The notes beneath the pieces are model-generated. The model did not search any database. It was not told the origin of the DNA and was given only the letters and a program-made list of their open reading frames with translations. From NCBI GenBank assembly GCA_015178975.1, contig WHVD01000056.1, positions 62,001-126,000 of the forward strand: a stretch of 64,000 bases of DNA, given 5' to 3'. The translations under genes were made by a program, and so were the position numbers. Below, piece after piece: positions 21,457-37,768 of the stretch. This stretch comes from Hysterangium stoloniferum. Taxonomy: Eukaryota; Basidiomycota; Agaricomycetes; Hysterangiales; Hysterangiaceae. Position 1 is the stretch's first letter; each line of letters begins with the position of its first letter.

Positions 21457-24400
21457 TTAGAATTCCTTCGTCGAGGCATCCCACCATTGATTCAAATTCT
21501 CTCGCAGCTCAGCGGGCTCGTATTCACGTTTGGGATGGTGATAATTGGGAGGGGGAGGATGACAAACACGACTGCTTGTGGCTATGGGTGTGTTTGAGGT
21601 GGATCCGTTCGCTGTCGGCCAAGACTGGTTAGAGGTCACGCTTACAGGCGATTGGCTTGAGCGTTGTGTGTAGGTATCGTCCGTTGCGGTTACCGATTCC
21701 GGGGACGTCGTCAATGGTAAACCTTGATCTCTTGCTTGTTTCGCAATTTGCAAAAGATTCATTAGTATGTCCTAAGTAAAACTCATTAACAGGAACAAAT
21801 AAGACGATGATACACCACATACAGCAGCATTGTCCGGTTGCACACTACTCCGTGACGTATTCTGGAAAAGTATGCATGCACGCTCAAATTCGATCATGGC
21901 GGGATGGGCGAGCGGAATTGTCGGCGCAGAGACAACCAGCGTACCCATTGTAAGCTATTTCAGCTGTTAGCTACAAACTATTCAAAATATACGATATTGC
22001 CTACTGCGGCGGAAAAGGCAGTCGCCCATGCAGTTTTACATCGCGAAACTAGCACGGGGTGGTGGCCATAAGACGTATTTAATGCCATAAGGATTTGATA
22101 GGCACTTTGATAACTATATATATATACTCTTGTTAAATCAGAAATGAACTCAAAGAATCGGAAGACTCACACAGTTCGTACGGAGAATGCGTAGGGGTGT
22201 TCGAGCGGATCATATGGCTTCTCCCGAATTGCCTGGATGAAAAACCAGCGGTGAAGATGCAATAGTCCTTGAAGGATGCATTGAGGGTATGACTCTCAAA
22301 GGCGAATTGGATACACACCAGACTCCTGTAAGACAATACGTGCTAAGCATTGCATGCCGGTTAGACGGGTACGACCAAGTTTCTGATACATGGCTCCTTT
22401 GGTGGCAGGCCACCGGAGAGCCGTCGGTGTATGATGGTTTCGAAGCTGCTTATCCAAAGCAAGAATTCTGGAGTATGTAACATCTTTGCCGCGGAAAGCT
22501 TGATCTGCGACGGTGTTGACAAGATCTGTGAAATGTTGTTTCCACCCTAGCCCTATTTGAAACTAAGAATAAGGCCAACAGGGAAATGATTATACATACA
22601 AACAGTTCCATCGGCTTCAGGGGCGTTAGGGTTAAGATAAGAATCTTCATACGGCCGTGCGCAGTCGTCAATTACTGACGTAATCGCTGGTCGACCCGAT
22701 GCAAACGCCTACGAAGGAAAATAACCTGAATCAAGTGTTGCTCATTGATTATTGTTGACATACCTGCCATTGTTCAATGCTTTTCAATTCCCAGAAAGCT
22801 ACTCGTCGAACTTCCGCTTCCATTCCTACAATACCGAGCTTTTGGGGATCTCGATCTGTAAAAGAATGACACTGAGGTCATAAATAAGGGACGACTGAAT
22901 GGGCCTTACTCAGGTGCATCTGTTAGAATGTTTGTTGAAAAAGACAACTACAGAATTTATAATTCATTACATACCAGTTCACAGGCCGTTTGCAAGACTC
23001 CCCATAACAGAGGGCGATAGGCATATGTAGGGTGTCCCGCTAATGTTTGAAACCACATCATTAGAGTCTGTAGCATACAAAGGTATGATCAACATGCCAG
23101 CTATCCAGGCTGAATATGATTTTATATACCATTGACTGGATAGAGTAGACGGTAGGGTGATCGTAAATTGGTTGCAAACACAGACAGGCTCGTGCTAAAG
23201 TGTAAAAGTCTTCTGCCTCACGAGGGACCAGTGGTTGATCAAAATCGAAGAAGGCGCCTACAGAGAAGACCATGAACATGGCAGATAGTCGGTCAGCAGC
23301 CAAATTAGTAATTGAAGGCTGCTGATTTGGATAACAGCGTCCCAAAACGCTGTTAATGAAGTCTTCCTTGTGGACAGGATCCACACTGGGGAAAGAGAAT
23401 CGGATCCTCAAGTATGGGTACAAGGAAAGACAGTGACATTACCTCCATGCGCCGTTGTCAAAATAAGATTGTACCAAGAACTGGGCTCGGGAAAAGGATG
23501 GGATGTGCGGCAAAAAGTGCTCTAAAACAGCGTTTGTATTTTCTGGAGGAAAAGGGAACAATGAACTGAGTAATTCCAGGTTCAAAGGAAGGCTGGAGGG
23601 AGTTATGGAGTTTCGCTGAAAGGTAGGTAGGCTAGGACTTCTCAGACCGGGACCCTATGATGGGCATGATTAGACATGGGGAAGAAACAGCCGAGATATT
23701 TTGCTAACATTCAATAAATACTAAATGTGGTATAAAGTTAATGCAGACTGAGGTGTTACATGCAAGACATACCTCTGATGTGGCATAAGCTTCGTGGAAC
23801 GTGGTTTCACCTTTATCACCAATGGAGAAGGCACCAAACGCTTTGATTATATCTTCCTCCGGAGTCGTCACAGGTTTCTTCGGTTGGGTGTTGACGACTG
23901 GATGCATTGTATGGACATCTTGGCCTTGTAGGAGAGGATGTGGTTCGGTAGAAACCTGAGCCTGAAGTTGCTCTATGGCGACAACAAGCTGCGCTATACG
24001 CGAGCTCATTTTCCCTATCGTTTCGTGCATAACAAGTCGTTCATTTTTCGTTGATCTGTATGAGGCGAGGTTGGGCACGCGACCAAAAGTGTAAAGCGAT
24101 CAGGACCACGGACCTCATGCCTTTCGTGAACACCCCTGAAGGATACGTCATATTAACAATGCGAGGAAGGGGTAGAGAGGCACATACCGTCAGGGCAAAT
24201 GTCTAAGATGGAGGGAAATTATGGGTGCACGATCGATAAGTACAAGGCAAAGGGCCTCACCTGCACAACTGTCAAACACCGGACATCCGGAAGTGTTTGC
24301 CATAAGCCAGCATCGCCTCGAGCCAAATCAGGTACTCACCCGCGTTTGCGACAGTTTTGACAAGGCCATTTCCTACAGTAATGTGAGAAGATGGTCGGAA

Positions 24401-24498
24401 GTGCCAATTAGAGAGACTTGCTTTTCGCAACCTAACTTAAGTCTACGACATTCTCTGCAACCCCGTTTGCGAGCAACCTCTTCCAGGGTTATGTTCAT
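21457..24498 (-). CDS. Zn2Cys6 transcription factor with fungal-specific transcription factor domain
   Basis: Starts at ATG 24498 (MNITLEEVARKRG). The zinc cluster reads GCRECRRLKLGCEKKWPCQN then CRKRGCADICPDG, giving six cysteines in the canonical spacing. It is assembled over three introns, one of them GC-AG and one flanking an 8-nt micro-exon at 24261-24268. The exact link to the next exon, which encodes a coiled-coil-like stretch (STKNERLVMHETIGKMSSRI) at about 23770-24060, is unresolved. The middle-homology domain lies around 23000-23420 (DRLSAMFMVFSVGAFFDFDQ). The protein ends with a Ser/Thr/Pro-rich region and ...DASTKEF at 21457. A nuclear DNA-binding regulator is expected; the target is unknown. 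Confidence 0.8.
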
Positions 24499-25006
24499 GG
24501 TTGAGAGAGACAGGCTCGAGGCGAGGGGCAAAGGTGTCCAGAAGTGGAAATACGGTTCAATGTAGACGGTGAAACACCTCTTGCCGTTTTACGTGAGATA
24601 TTATAGCCAAAGTATGGTCAGCTTGTACTTTTATTTTGAGTTTGTATAAATAAAGATAGATAACAGTGTGCTTCCAATTCCCTTAATTATGGCCGTTCCC
24701 ATAAATGTCCACGAGTGACTTTTTATTTTTTATTTATTTTACACGACATCCTGATCCCCGACAATTAAGCATCGGTCACCACTAAGACTTCGTGAACCAG
24801 CGAAGATTCAGACTGGGTGATGGGTTTATCTTATGATGCATTACGATAATATTTCCGTAATAAAGCAAGCGTTTGCCCAGGCTTGTGATAATTATCCTTA
24901 ACTACGGCTGGTCGTTTGACATACGTCAGTGAGAAAGCGGTGGGTGTCGGTGGGCGTCTCTCCCCGGCGTCAGTGGCTCTTTTCGATCGTCTCGAGTGCT
25001 GCTCCA
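24499..25006. promoter_or_regulatory. Divergent intergenic promoter region
   Basis: About 500 bp between the minus-strand Zn2Cys6 gene and the plus-strand yme1. AT-rich near 24640-24740 and pyrimidine-rich toward yme1. No individual sites can be assigned. Confidence 0.45.
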
Positions 25007-28717
<3,711 letters not shown>

Positions 28718-28995
28718 CCTTATTTTGACTAGTTTTTGGTTTATGATACAATCCAAACAAAAAGGCTGTTATTTAGAGTAACGTGTGACCCTTTGGTTTC
28801 TGCATGTGCTTAATTAAACAGGGGCATGGTATATATTGTGTTAACTAATTACACAATAACTAAACACATCCTTCTTGTAATACCAAAACAATGAAAAAAG
28901 CATATTTACACGGGTGACCAGACGATACCGCATGAGCAATTGTCATAAAAGCGTCGACGAACTCATGAGCGAATTAAAAAGCTTATCGGTGTTTT
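28718..28995. other. Convergent 3' intergenic region
   Basis: AT-rich spacer between the ends of yme1 (+) and the secreted-protein gene (-). No feature beyond probable 3' UTRs. Confidence 0.5.
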
Positions 28996-30475
28996 ATACC
29001 AATACGGCAAACGCCACCAGTGCGCTTACAAGACTAATGGCAGCTTGAGCTGCGTGTTTCTGCGCACTGTTTGGCCTGCTGGCTGTAGTGGTGGGACTTG
29101 CGCCGCTGCTAGTTGCGGTCCTACTGTTTGTGCTAGGGGACCCAGTGGCCCCGGGCGCTGAAGAAGCACCAGTTCTGGTCGCGGAGGTGGTGGCGCTGGT
29201 GGATGTTCCGAGCAGACTGGCGGCAGATGCGTAGAGAGCCTGCGACGAGAATGTTTGACAATTAGAGCTCGAAGGGACTCTGGGAGTATAGGGGAGAGCG
29301 GTAATAGGTCCCAGAGATTCAGGTGGTTGGAAGTATGTGGAGACTACCAGAATCGTCAGTGTTATATGATGATTCATGAAGCAGCCGTACCTTTTCCGTC
29401 GGCACCTGTGAACACGCCAGGGATGTCCATGCTGTCGCCTACACAGCTTTCGAAGATACCGTCCGTATAACTCCCGGGCATGTTGAACGAACATCCGAGG
29501 CGGTCTGTATATTTGATCAACTTTACAAGTAACGTCAAGTACCGTGTGGCACAGTACCATATATATGTTGGCAATAGTCAGCAGCGTGTGGACCCTTTGC
29601 GGTGCATGCTTTCATACAGAAAACGTTTCCACCAATGAAGCTGAAAGACCTTCAGCAGAGAAACATGAATTGAGAAAGTGAACTCACTAGTTCCACTCAG
29701 AAATCTGGTCAAAAATGTTGTTGTTTCCGCTGAAAGCGGTCGAGTATTCGAGTCCACCGAGCGGATTTCCGCGCTGATCGGCACCATGGGGGTCCAGCTC
29801 TTATTGCAATGCAGAGGTTGATTTGAGAAGAAATTGAGAAAAAAAATCAACTACGTACCTCCACCAGAGTCGTCAGTAGCAATATTAACCAAGCTTTGCT
29901 TAATGAGTCCTGTGATTTGAACATAGTCTGGCGTCTTGACGAAGTGTACAGCAGTGAGGGCGCCGGGAGGGATGGTACGAGCCCCATGACCAGGCTTCGT
30001 GCACCAAGCTATGGTGCCAGCCTCAATATTGCCTATGAGGGAATCAGGGGCACTTCCACCCCACACGCAGAAGTCTTCAGGAAAAGAAAAATATTAATGA
30101 ATTAGTTTAACAAGTGCTCATGAGATATGGAATTGTGTACCATCTATACTGTTAACGATAGATGTCTGGCAGAGGGATTGCTGGTTTTCAGTTGTGGAAT
30201 TGCAGAGATTGTAGCCAACTTGGATGCCACGAGGGCCATCGTCAGTGTCTGCTTTGAACGGCTACATAATGATGATTAGGTATAAATAGGGTGAGGTAAA
30301 TTATGGCACAAACAACGCCACTAGGATACGGAAAGTGTTTATCCACGAGAGGAACCGTCGATGCAGCGGGAGGAGGGGTAGCGGCGGGGGATGGAGCAAC
30401 GGGGGGGGGAGCTGTTGTCTGAGCAAAGACAGAGGAGACACCAAGAATGAAGGGAAGAACTTTAACAAAAGACAT
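28996..30475 (-). CDS. Macrofage-activating-glycoprotein-like secreted, GPI-anchored protein
   Basis: Family of basidiomycete secreted glycoproteins; biochemical role unclear. The start at 30475 gives a signal peptide, MSFVKVLPFILGVSSVFAQ, then a Pro/Ala/Thr-rich stretch and LVDKHFPYPSG. Later exons encode GIQVGYNLCNSTTENQQSLC, CVWGGSAPDSLIGNIEAGTI and AWCTKPGHGARTIPPGALT. Further on come VDPHGADQRGNPLGG-like and DRLGCSFNMPGSYTDGIFE segments and GDSMDIPGVFTGADG, all typical of this family. The C-terminus is Ser/Thr-rich and ends in a hydrophobic tail (AISLVSALVAFAVLV), consistent with a GPI signal. Cysteines are regularly spaced. Recognition is from remembered family motifs, not a search. Confidence 0.82.
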
Positions 30476-31441
30476 GTTTTATTTGAGCAAATAGCTCAGG
30501 TGGTATATATCCAAAGAAAAAGAGGGTGTGAGGTAAAGGAATGTGTGGTTGGGGGATAACAAGTCGACAACGCAGTGGAAGTTAGATACTAAGCTTAGAG
30601 AGATACGTTGCGCGAGATGCCGTGACAGGAACAAGGAGGCGAATTGTTGTCCAAAATCATCTTTTCGGTATGTGCAGAATCAAATATCTGTTTAACCAGT
30701 ACCTGACGACTTGGATCACCGAGAGCGTGTCAACATTTCATTCTTGAGACCACATGTGCACACCCATAGTAGAAAGTTGTAAAGCAGCCTTGTAGTTTAT
30801 TTCCGAAACAGGCCAAATGAATCCAAGTTTTCCTCGTCAGGACACGAAGCGGTGCAGGGCACGTTCCATTGTCAGTCGACGTCCTCGACCCATATGATGG
30901 TAAATATATAAAAAGAGCTAAGTATAGCTCCGTGAGAACAGCGCAACCGCCGGCTGCTCTTCCGATCTGGTTATTTTAATTTGTCCTGAGCGCCTATTTT
31001 TCACTGATGTCATCAAACCTAGCTATTACGTAATATAGACCATGACCAAACCTTGATGTAGGAAGAGTACGCACTGAATATTAGTGCACTTTTGTACTGT
31101 TATTGATATAAATTCCAAAAATGATTACAACCAACTGGTTTGTATATATGTATTGTACATACATATATTGTCCCCTCTTGCACCCAAATAGTACACTCAT
31201 GTACAAAATAATAATTTCAAATGAAATGTTCCAGATAATCCCACATACTCGAAAGTATCAATTATATCTAATTACCACGTATTACAACCCAACTACGTCG
31301 AATTCACGCCAGACGTCCCCCAGCTTAGAAGTTCAACTGATAACCCTTCAGACTTACAGTTTCCATGCAAACAATATCCGCACAAGAATGATCACACTAG
31401 TGGCAGCACCGTATCCACAAAATATAAATGCGGGAGTTGAT
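30476..31441. other. Intergenic region
   Basis: Promoter side of the secreted-protein gene and 3' side of rad3. AT-rich with short ORFs only; no gene, tRNA or repeat structure recognised. Confidence 0.5.
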
Positions 31442-34400
31442 TTATAGATCCAAATCCATGTCCCCCAGCATCTCATCGTCGAATCCACCATTATCATATT
31501 GTTCTGCCTCTTCCTGCCCTTGCATCTGTTGATCTGCTTCCTTTTGGCGCAGCTGAGCCCGTTCGACATCCTGTAAAGTCCAGAGCGATATCCCGGTTTG
31601 GTTCTCATTGGGATTCTGCGAAATAGTCCGCATGAATAATTTCGACAGCACAATGGCCATGTCAGTTGATAGGTTAGAGGCCGTTTCGGTGATATATTGG
31701 TTAATCCATCGAGGCAACTTGGCACGTTTGTCGGCTCTTGCAAATCGCTGCACAAGATGTCAACAAAGAAAGCTCACGAAATGAATGAACGAGTTGACTT
31801 TGTCTGCAAAGACCATCAAACCCCAATCTGTCTTTCCACGTAATACTCGCCCTACGCATTGTGCAGCGTTTCGCATTGCATCAAAACCCAGAAACTCAGA
31901 TTCACGTATTCGATAGGCGTCACGGAGATACTCCAATCGCGCCTATGAGAGTTGGTCGCGCAGGTGAATATGAATTCTTTTTTTCGTGTGTAATAAAACA
32001 GTGGTCTCACTTTGAGAATTCTGCTTTCTGTATACTGGTACGGAACGCTATTAGACACATCAGCGATAATCAATGTTGCAAAATAAACCGGCTTACCCAA
32101 ACATGATCACAGCTCGCCCATAGTTGTGGTCAAAATCAATACCTTCAGATACTTTGCCACGAGCGACTGAAAGTAACACCGCTCCTCTGCCATTGTCGCA
32201 GGCCTACATAAAAAATAAATGTAAAAACCCGTCAACAGTGGCTGTGATACGTACTCTGCGATAATTCTCGAGTGCAATACTCGTCTCATTCGCGTCTGGA
32301 GTCTCCACAAATATAAGTTTGTTGTTCCAGACTTCATTTAATATACCCTGAGAACCAAAAGGTGAAAAGGAAATGCTTGTAGAGGGTCCATGGGACTTAC
32401 CATATCATTCCAAGCTGCAACGATGGATTCCATATAAAGATAACTTGGAAAGAAAGCGACAATGCCATCGGGAACAATTTTGCTGTATTCGATAAGAATG
32501 CTGCCGAAATTCCGCACCACGGCTGGATCGTTACGGACTTCAAAGCGAGAACTGATCGCTACCTGATCACTTCCTCTTGTAATAACCTAGAAACTTTGAA
32601 TAACTTGATAAAATCATATGAGCCATGAACAAACTAGTGGTAAAAAACAATTGCGGGTGAGTGTCATTGGGTAGGTCTCCTGAACAACTGGCGTAAATTG
32701 TAGCATTTTTGGATACATATCCAGAGGTGAAATAGTTCCTGAAGTGATAACAACACTACTGAACCGTTCGAAAACAGGTTTGATAGCAAGGGACGGATCT
32801 AGGCAACTAACGGACATTTAGTGGCTATAAAGATGGCAAGAAGGGGAATGACAAACGTGAAATGAAAGATAGGATTGGGTACAGTTGCGTTCTCGGTTTC
32901 GAACGGCTCTAATATTAAGAGAAAGCCTGTAGAGCAGGCGCCGTCAATAATAGTGCTTTCCAAGTGAGGAAAAAAAAAAAACACCTTTCTCGTACGTGGA
33001 AACAAGCGTCGCAAAACTTGCCACTTTTTGTAATGCATAGTATTCATCGAGACCAGTGAGTTCTAATGTGCGTACAAGCGATTGTAAACGCTCTGCACAA
33101 AATCTTATATATACGTTAGTTAAGTAAGGTGAGATATATACAAAATAGAAGAGATATGTACCGTAGGGGCCGTCGCTCGATAAAGGTGATGTCCTTTAGA
33201 TGCTGAAGGAATGATAGAGGTGTCTCCGCCACAACGTGCAGTACACGCATACGGGTCTGATCAAACAACAGGTAAATATCAGAGCACTACTAATAAATGC
33301 AAGTAACCTTGAGGTATTCGACAAATCGTTTAAGAAATGCAACAAAGTGTTCTGCTTTGCGAATATTCCCCGGCACTGCTTCTTTTAGCAGATCATCCGG
33401 CAACACTGTTGAACATCCGGCAATCTGATTAATTATTTCAATAGCAGATATACACACCTGGATTCGCTAGGAGTACTTCTTCCTCGCGTGCATCGTCGGC
33501 TTCCTGTAGACCTTCGACTAATTTTGCATATTCGTCTTGTAGCTTTGACGCATCTGTTTGCTTAATTCTTATAGTCGAGCCAATTAGTACCCTTTAACTG
33601 TGCCAATCAGTAGAAAACATACTCGTCAATTTTGTCGCCGAGCTTGCCTACACTTCTGGCGGCTGAATCCAACATTGGCCGAGTCAAGTCAATGCTAAGC
33701 GATTCGATACAAACGTTATCTCATTTCGTAGCGGGTTAATAGTCTGAGAGAAGGGACATAGGGGAGGGGGAGGGGGAATGCACCTATGTTGTGCGCTTCG
33801 TCAAACACAACGATAGCGTCTTTAGACATTTCCTTCGAGACCTGTTCGGCAACTTTGGGGTCGAGTAGATAGTGGAATGAATAGATTATAATATCGACAA
33901 AAGGCATCTGCAGTCGGCTCAACGTCATTATTGCACAGTTATATCCGGATGGGTGAAATACAAACCATGCGACGTATAGCAAAATAAGGGCAGACTGTAT
34001 TTTCCCGTCCATACTGGAGAACATCTGCAAGCGTCCAAATTCCAGCAGGAATCTGGCTTCCAGGCTCTAGCTTCCCGAGTTCCTACATTCGACAAGTTAG
34101 AGAGAAGCACCGCCGCATTTCGCGATAGCCCGCACATACTTCGTGCCATTCACAGAGCGGGACAGAACCGGGCTCCTTTCGACCTTTCTCACAGGCAGCA
34201 GCGTTTGTCAAGTCGCGACACCGTGCGTCAACCACTCTTCCTTTCTTCTCTTTGGAGACCTTGGTGGGTGGGATGAGCCTCCCCACGCCATCGGCGAATA
34301 ATGGACATGACTCACTTCGGGATGCAGACACAAATTCTTGCGGCTAGTGAGACCGACACCCAGGAATGCCTGCTCTTTTGCCTTCTGCTCAGGCGTATCG

Positions 34401-34903
34401 GCGGCAGCAGCACGGTATTCCATGAGACGTTTTAATTCTGCCAGTGCCTTTTCAATTTCAGGGACAGTACGTGAGCAGTATATTAATTTCCGTTTGGTAG
34501 GATAGAACTTCATACATGAGTTTATGAGCAAAATGCCGCGGTGCGAGGCAGAAATCTGTATACCTGTTGGTAAGAAACGATCAACGACAAGAGCGACACG
34601 GTCTTTCCAGTGCCACTAGGCATTTCTAGAACACAGTGGCCCTAAACGCGATTAACCGGTCAATTTAGAGGACAGAGAAGGCTGAAGTACATTTGCATCT
34701 AGCGTGCGCTTCAGGTCGCACATGTAAGAGTATTGTTCTAACGGATCTTGTCAATGCAGACACAAACGTCTCTTGCTAATATGCTACAAACCGGGGTATA
34801 TACGATCATAAGGAAAGACTATCTATATCCGGTGTCGCTCAGTACATGGATGGTCTGTCCGAAAATAATAACGCACAGGTAAATCGTCAATGGTAAACTT
34901 CAT
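31442..34903 (-). CDS. rad3: TFIIH 5'-3' DNA helicase Rad3/XPD (ERCC2)
   Basis: Helicase subunit of TFIIH; opens DNA in nucleotide excision repair and supports transcription initiation. Starts [10 protein letters not shown] at 34903, then short exons [19 protein letters not shown] and [19 protein letters not shown] (Walker A). All four iron-sulfur cysteines of the family are seen: [21 protein letters not shown] and TVCPYF. Motif II is VVFDEAHNI (about 33800). The second helicase half contains [46 protein letters not shown] and [20 protein letters not shown]. The acidic C-terminus ends MLGDMDLDL at 31442. Many short introns. Complete and apparently functional. Confidence 0.96.
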
Positions 34904-35665
34904 GATATACTTGAAGGTGGCCTTGAATACCCCAGAGTGGCAAGATTTCGTTATGCGGGACCGAGATTTCCAAAAAATGACTACGGAAGCAATTTCGTTT
35001 GTTTGATTAATGTAATGCTCCCACGCTTCCAATATGGATATAGCTTTAAAACTCCACTTCCGATGAGAAATGATAAATTGCCAACCGAGAAAGACATACA
35101 TGATCTGAAAAAGGGTCAGACCGAAGAAAGGTCTATTTGATTTCCTTCAACCTCATTTTATCATCTTATAATAGGTTTTAGCTTGCAATTTCTCTATTAT
35201 TTGTCCCTGTCGCCGTTTTCTTATTGAGGAATCATGGTTCAAATCAATTTCCAGTTAGAGAGTATTTGCAACTAATGAAATATTAGCAGACTGAATTGGT
35301 TCCTGATATTCATATTAGGAACACCATTTAGTTTGATAATATAGTTGCAAATACTCTCTAATAAATATTGTGACATCACTGTCATGAATTTTTTTGTTAC
35401 TCTGAGCGGCATAAGTGAAAACTTTCTTTTCAAAAAAAGTAAAAAAGGTAGATGGCACTTGGAACTATCTGTTGGTATGTGACTACTTTTAATCTATTTA
35501 GGTGACGTGGCAAAGAACTTTACAACAGTTTCAAGTGGCTAATGTAATGTGGATCACTTCGGGATGGCGGTACGGAGAGGATTACTAAGCCTCAGGAACT
35601 TGTTGTTTTCACGTGCTGAACATGTCGCTAGAGTCAGACTGCTATACCTTCACTATTCTTGAATT
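34904..35665. promoter_or_regulatory. Divergent intergenic region between rad3 and nitronate monooxygenase
   Basis: Upstream of both genes. Contains a TA-flanked MITE at 35256-35360. The small ORF at 34937-35140 overlaps the immediate upstream region of rad3 and is not supported as a gene. Confidence 0.5.
35256..35360. mobile_element. 105-bp MITE with near-perfect hairpin ends
   Basis: Terminal inverted repeats TAGAGAGTATTTGCAACTA at 35256-35274 and its complement at 35342-35360 match perfectly. The TA at each extremity fits a TA target duplication, so this is probably a Tc1/mariner-type MITE. The interior is AT-rich and non-coding. It sits in the promoter region between rad3 and the monooxygenase gene. 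Confidence 0.85.
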
Positions 35666-37066
<1,401 letters not shown>

Positions 37067-37078
<12 letters not shown>

Positions 37079-37162
37079 GTGTCGGGAACAATGCTCGGGA
37101 GTTATTTACTATACGCAAAGCTTTAGCTGTTGGGAACAATACTCGGCAGTTGTTTACTATAG
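37067..37162 (+). repeat. 48-bp tandem duplication over a stop codon
   Basis: Two adjacent 48-bp units (37067-37114 and 37115-37162), each opening GCAAAGCTTTAG and containing GGGAACAAT and CTCGG, with several substitutions between them. The first unit carries the monooxygenase stop TAG. The second is now 3' UTR. Confidence 0.9.
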
Positions 37163-37768
37163 TTTGTGTACCTGATAATGGTTACAAATCCTTCCGTAAA
37201 ATTTACTCCTTGATGAAGCCCGACCGTATGGCCATCCACTTTTAAATAGATGTTACCGCACCCCTCTGATGGATACGGGGAAAACCATAAGTTCTAGTAA
37301 AAACTTTATCTTGCGGTTAGTCAATATCATCTCATGGGCGTCCGCTACTCCGTTTGGCCTGCGTCGTCGCCGCCGTGTCCTGTCTTGCACGGCTTGTACG
37401 TTAATAACATTTTTTGGAATCGAATAACTAAACGACGATCATAAAGTCGTATATTTTTCGCAGAATGTCGTATGTAACAAGTCTCATTACCAAAAAAGGA
37501 AAGATAGGTTAACCGCCAAGGGGGATCGATTTCAGTCAAGTGATGGTTGGAAGCTCTCTTGTGAAATGGCTTCATACTTAGGTTTCTTCCTTATTCTTTG
37601 ATTCATTCTTTTTCTTTTTCTGGGTTTCCTTTGTTTTCCTTTGTTTATTTTGGGCCGTCATCAAAACAGGATTGTAATCCCACGAGTGCTTTCTCGCTTA
37701 TCCAATCCTCAACGAGTGCGAACTGGCGTGTCCACCACCGAATACCGTTGCCTTGCTAAATCACTACA
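37163..37768. promoter_or_regulatory. Intergenic / 5' region of the PriB-like gene
   Basis: Contains a pyrimidine-rich leader (37580-37650) before the ATG at 37769. No upstream ORF is convincing, and no repeat is seen. Confidence 0.45.

Noticed and set aside
24221..24565. Plus-strand ORF of 114 codons
   Set aside because: Antisense to the zinc-cluster exons of the Zn2Cys6 factor.
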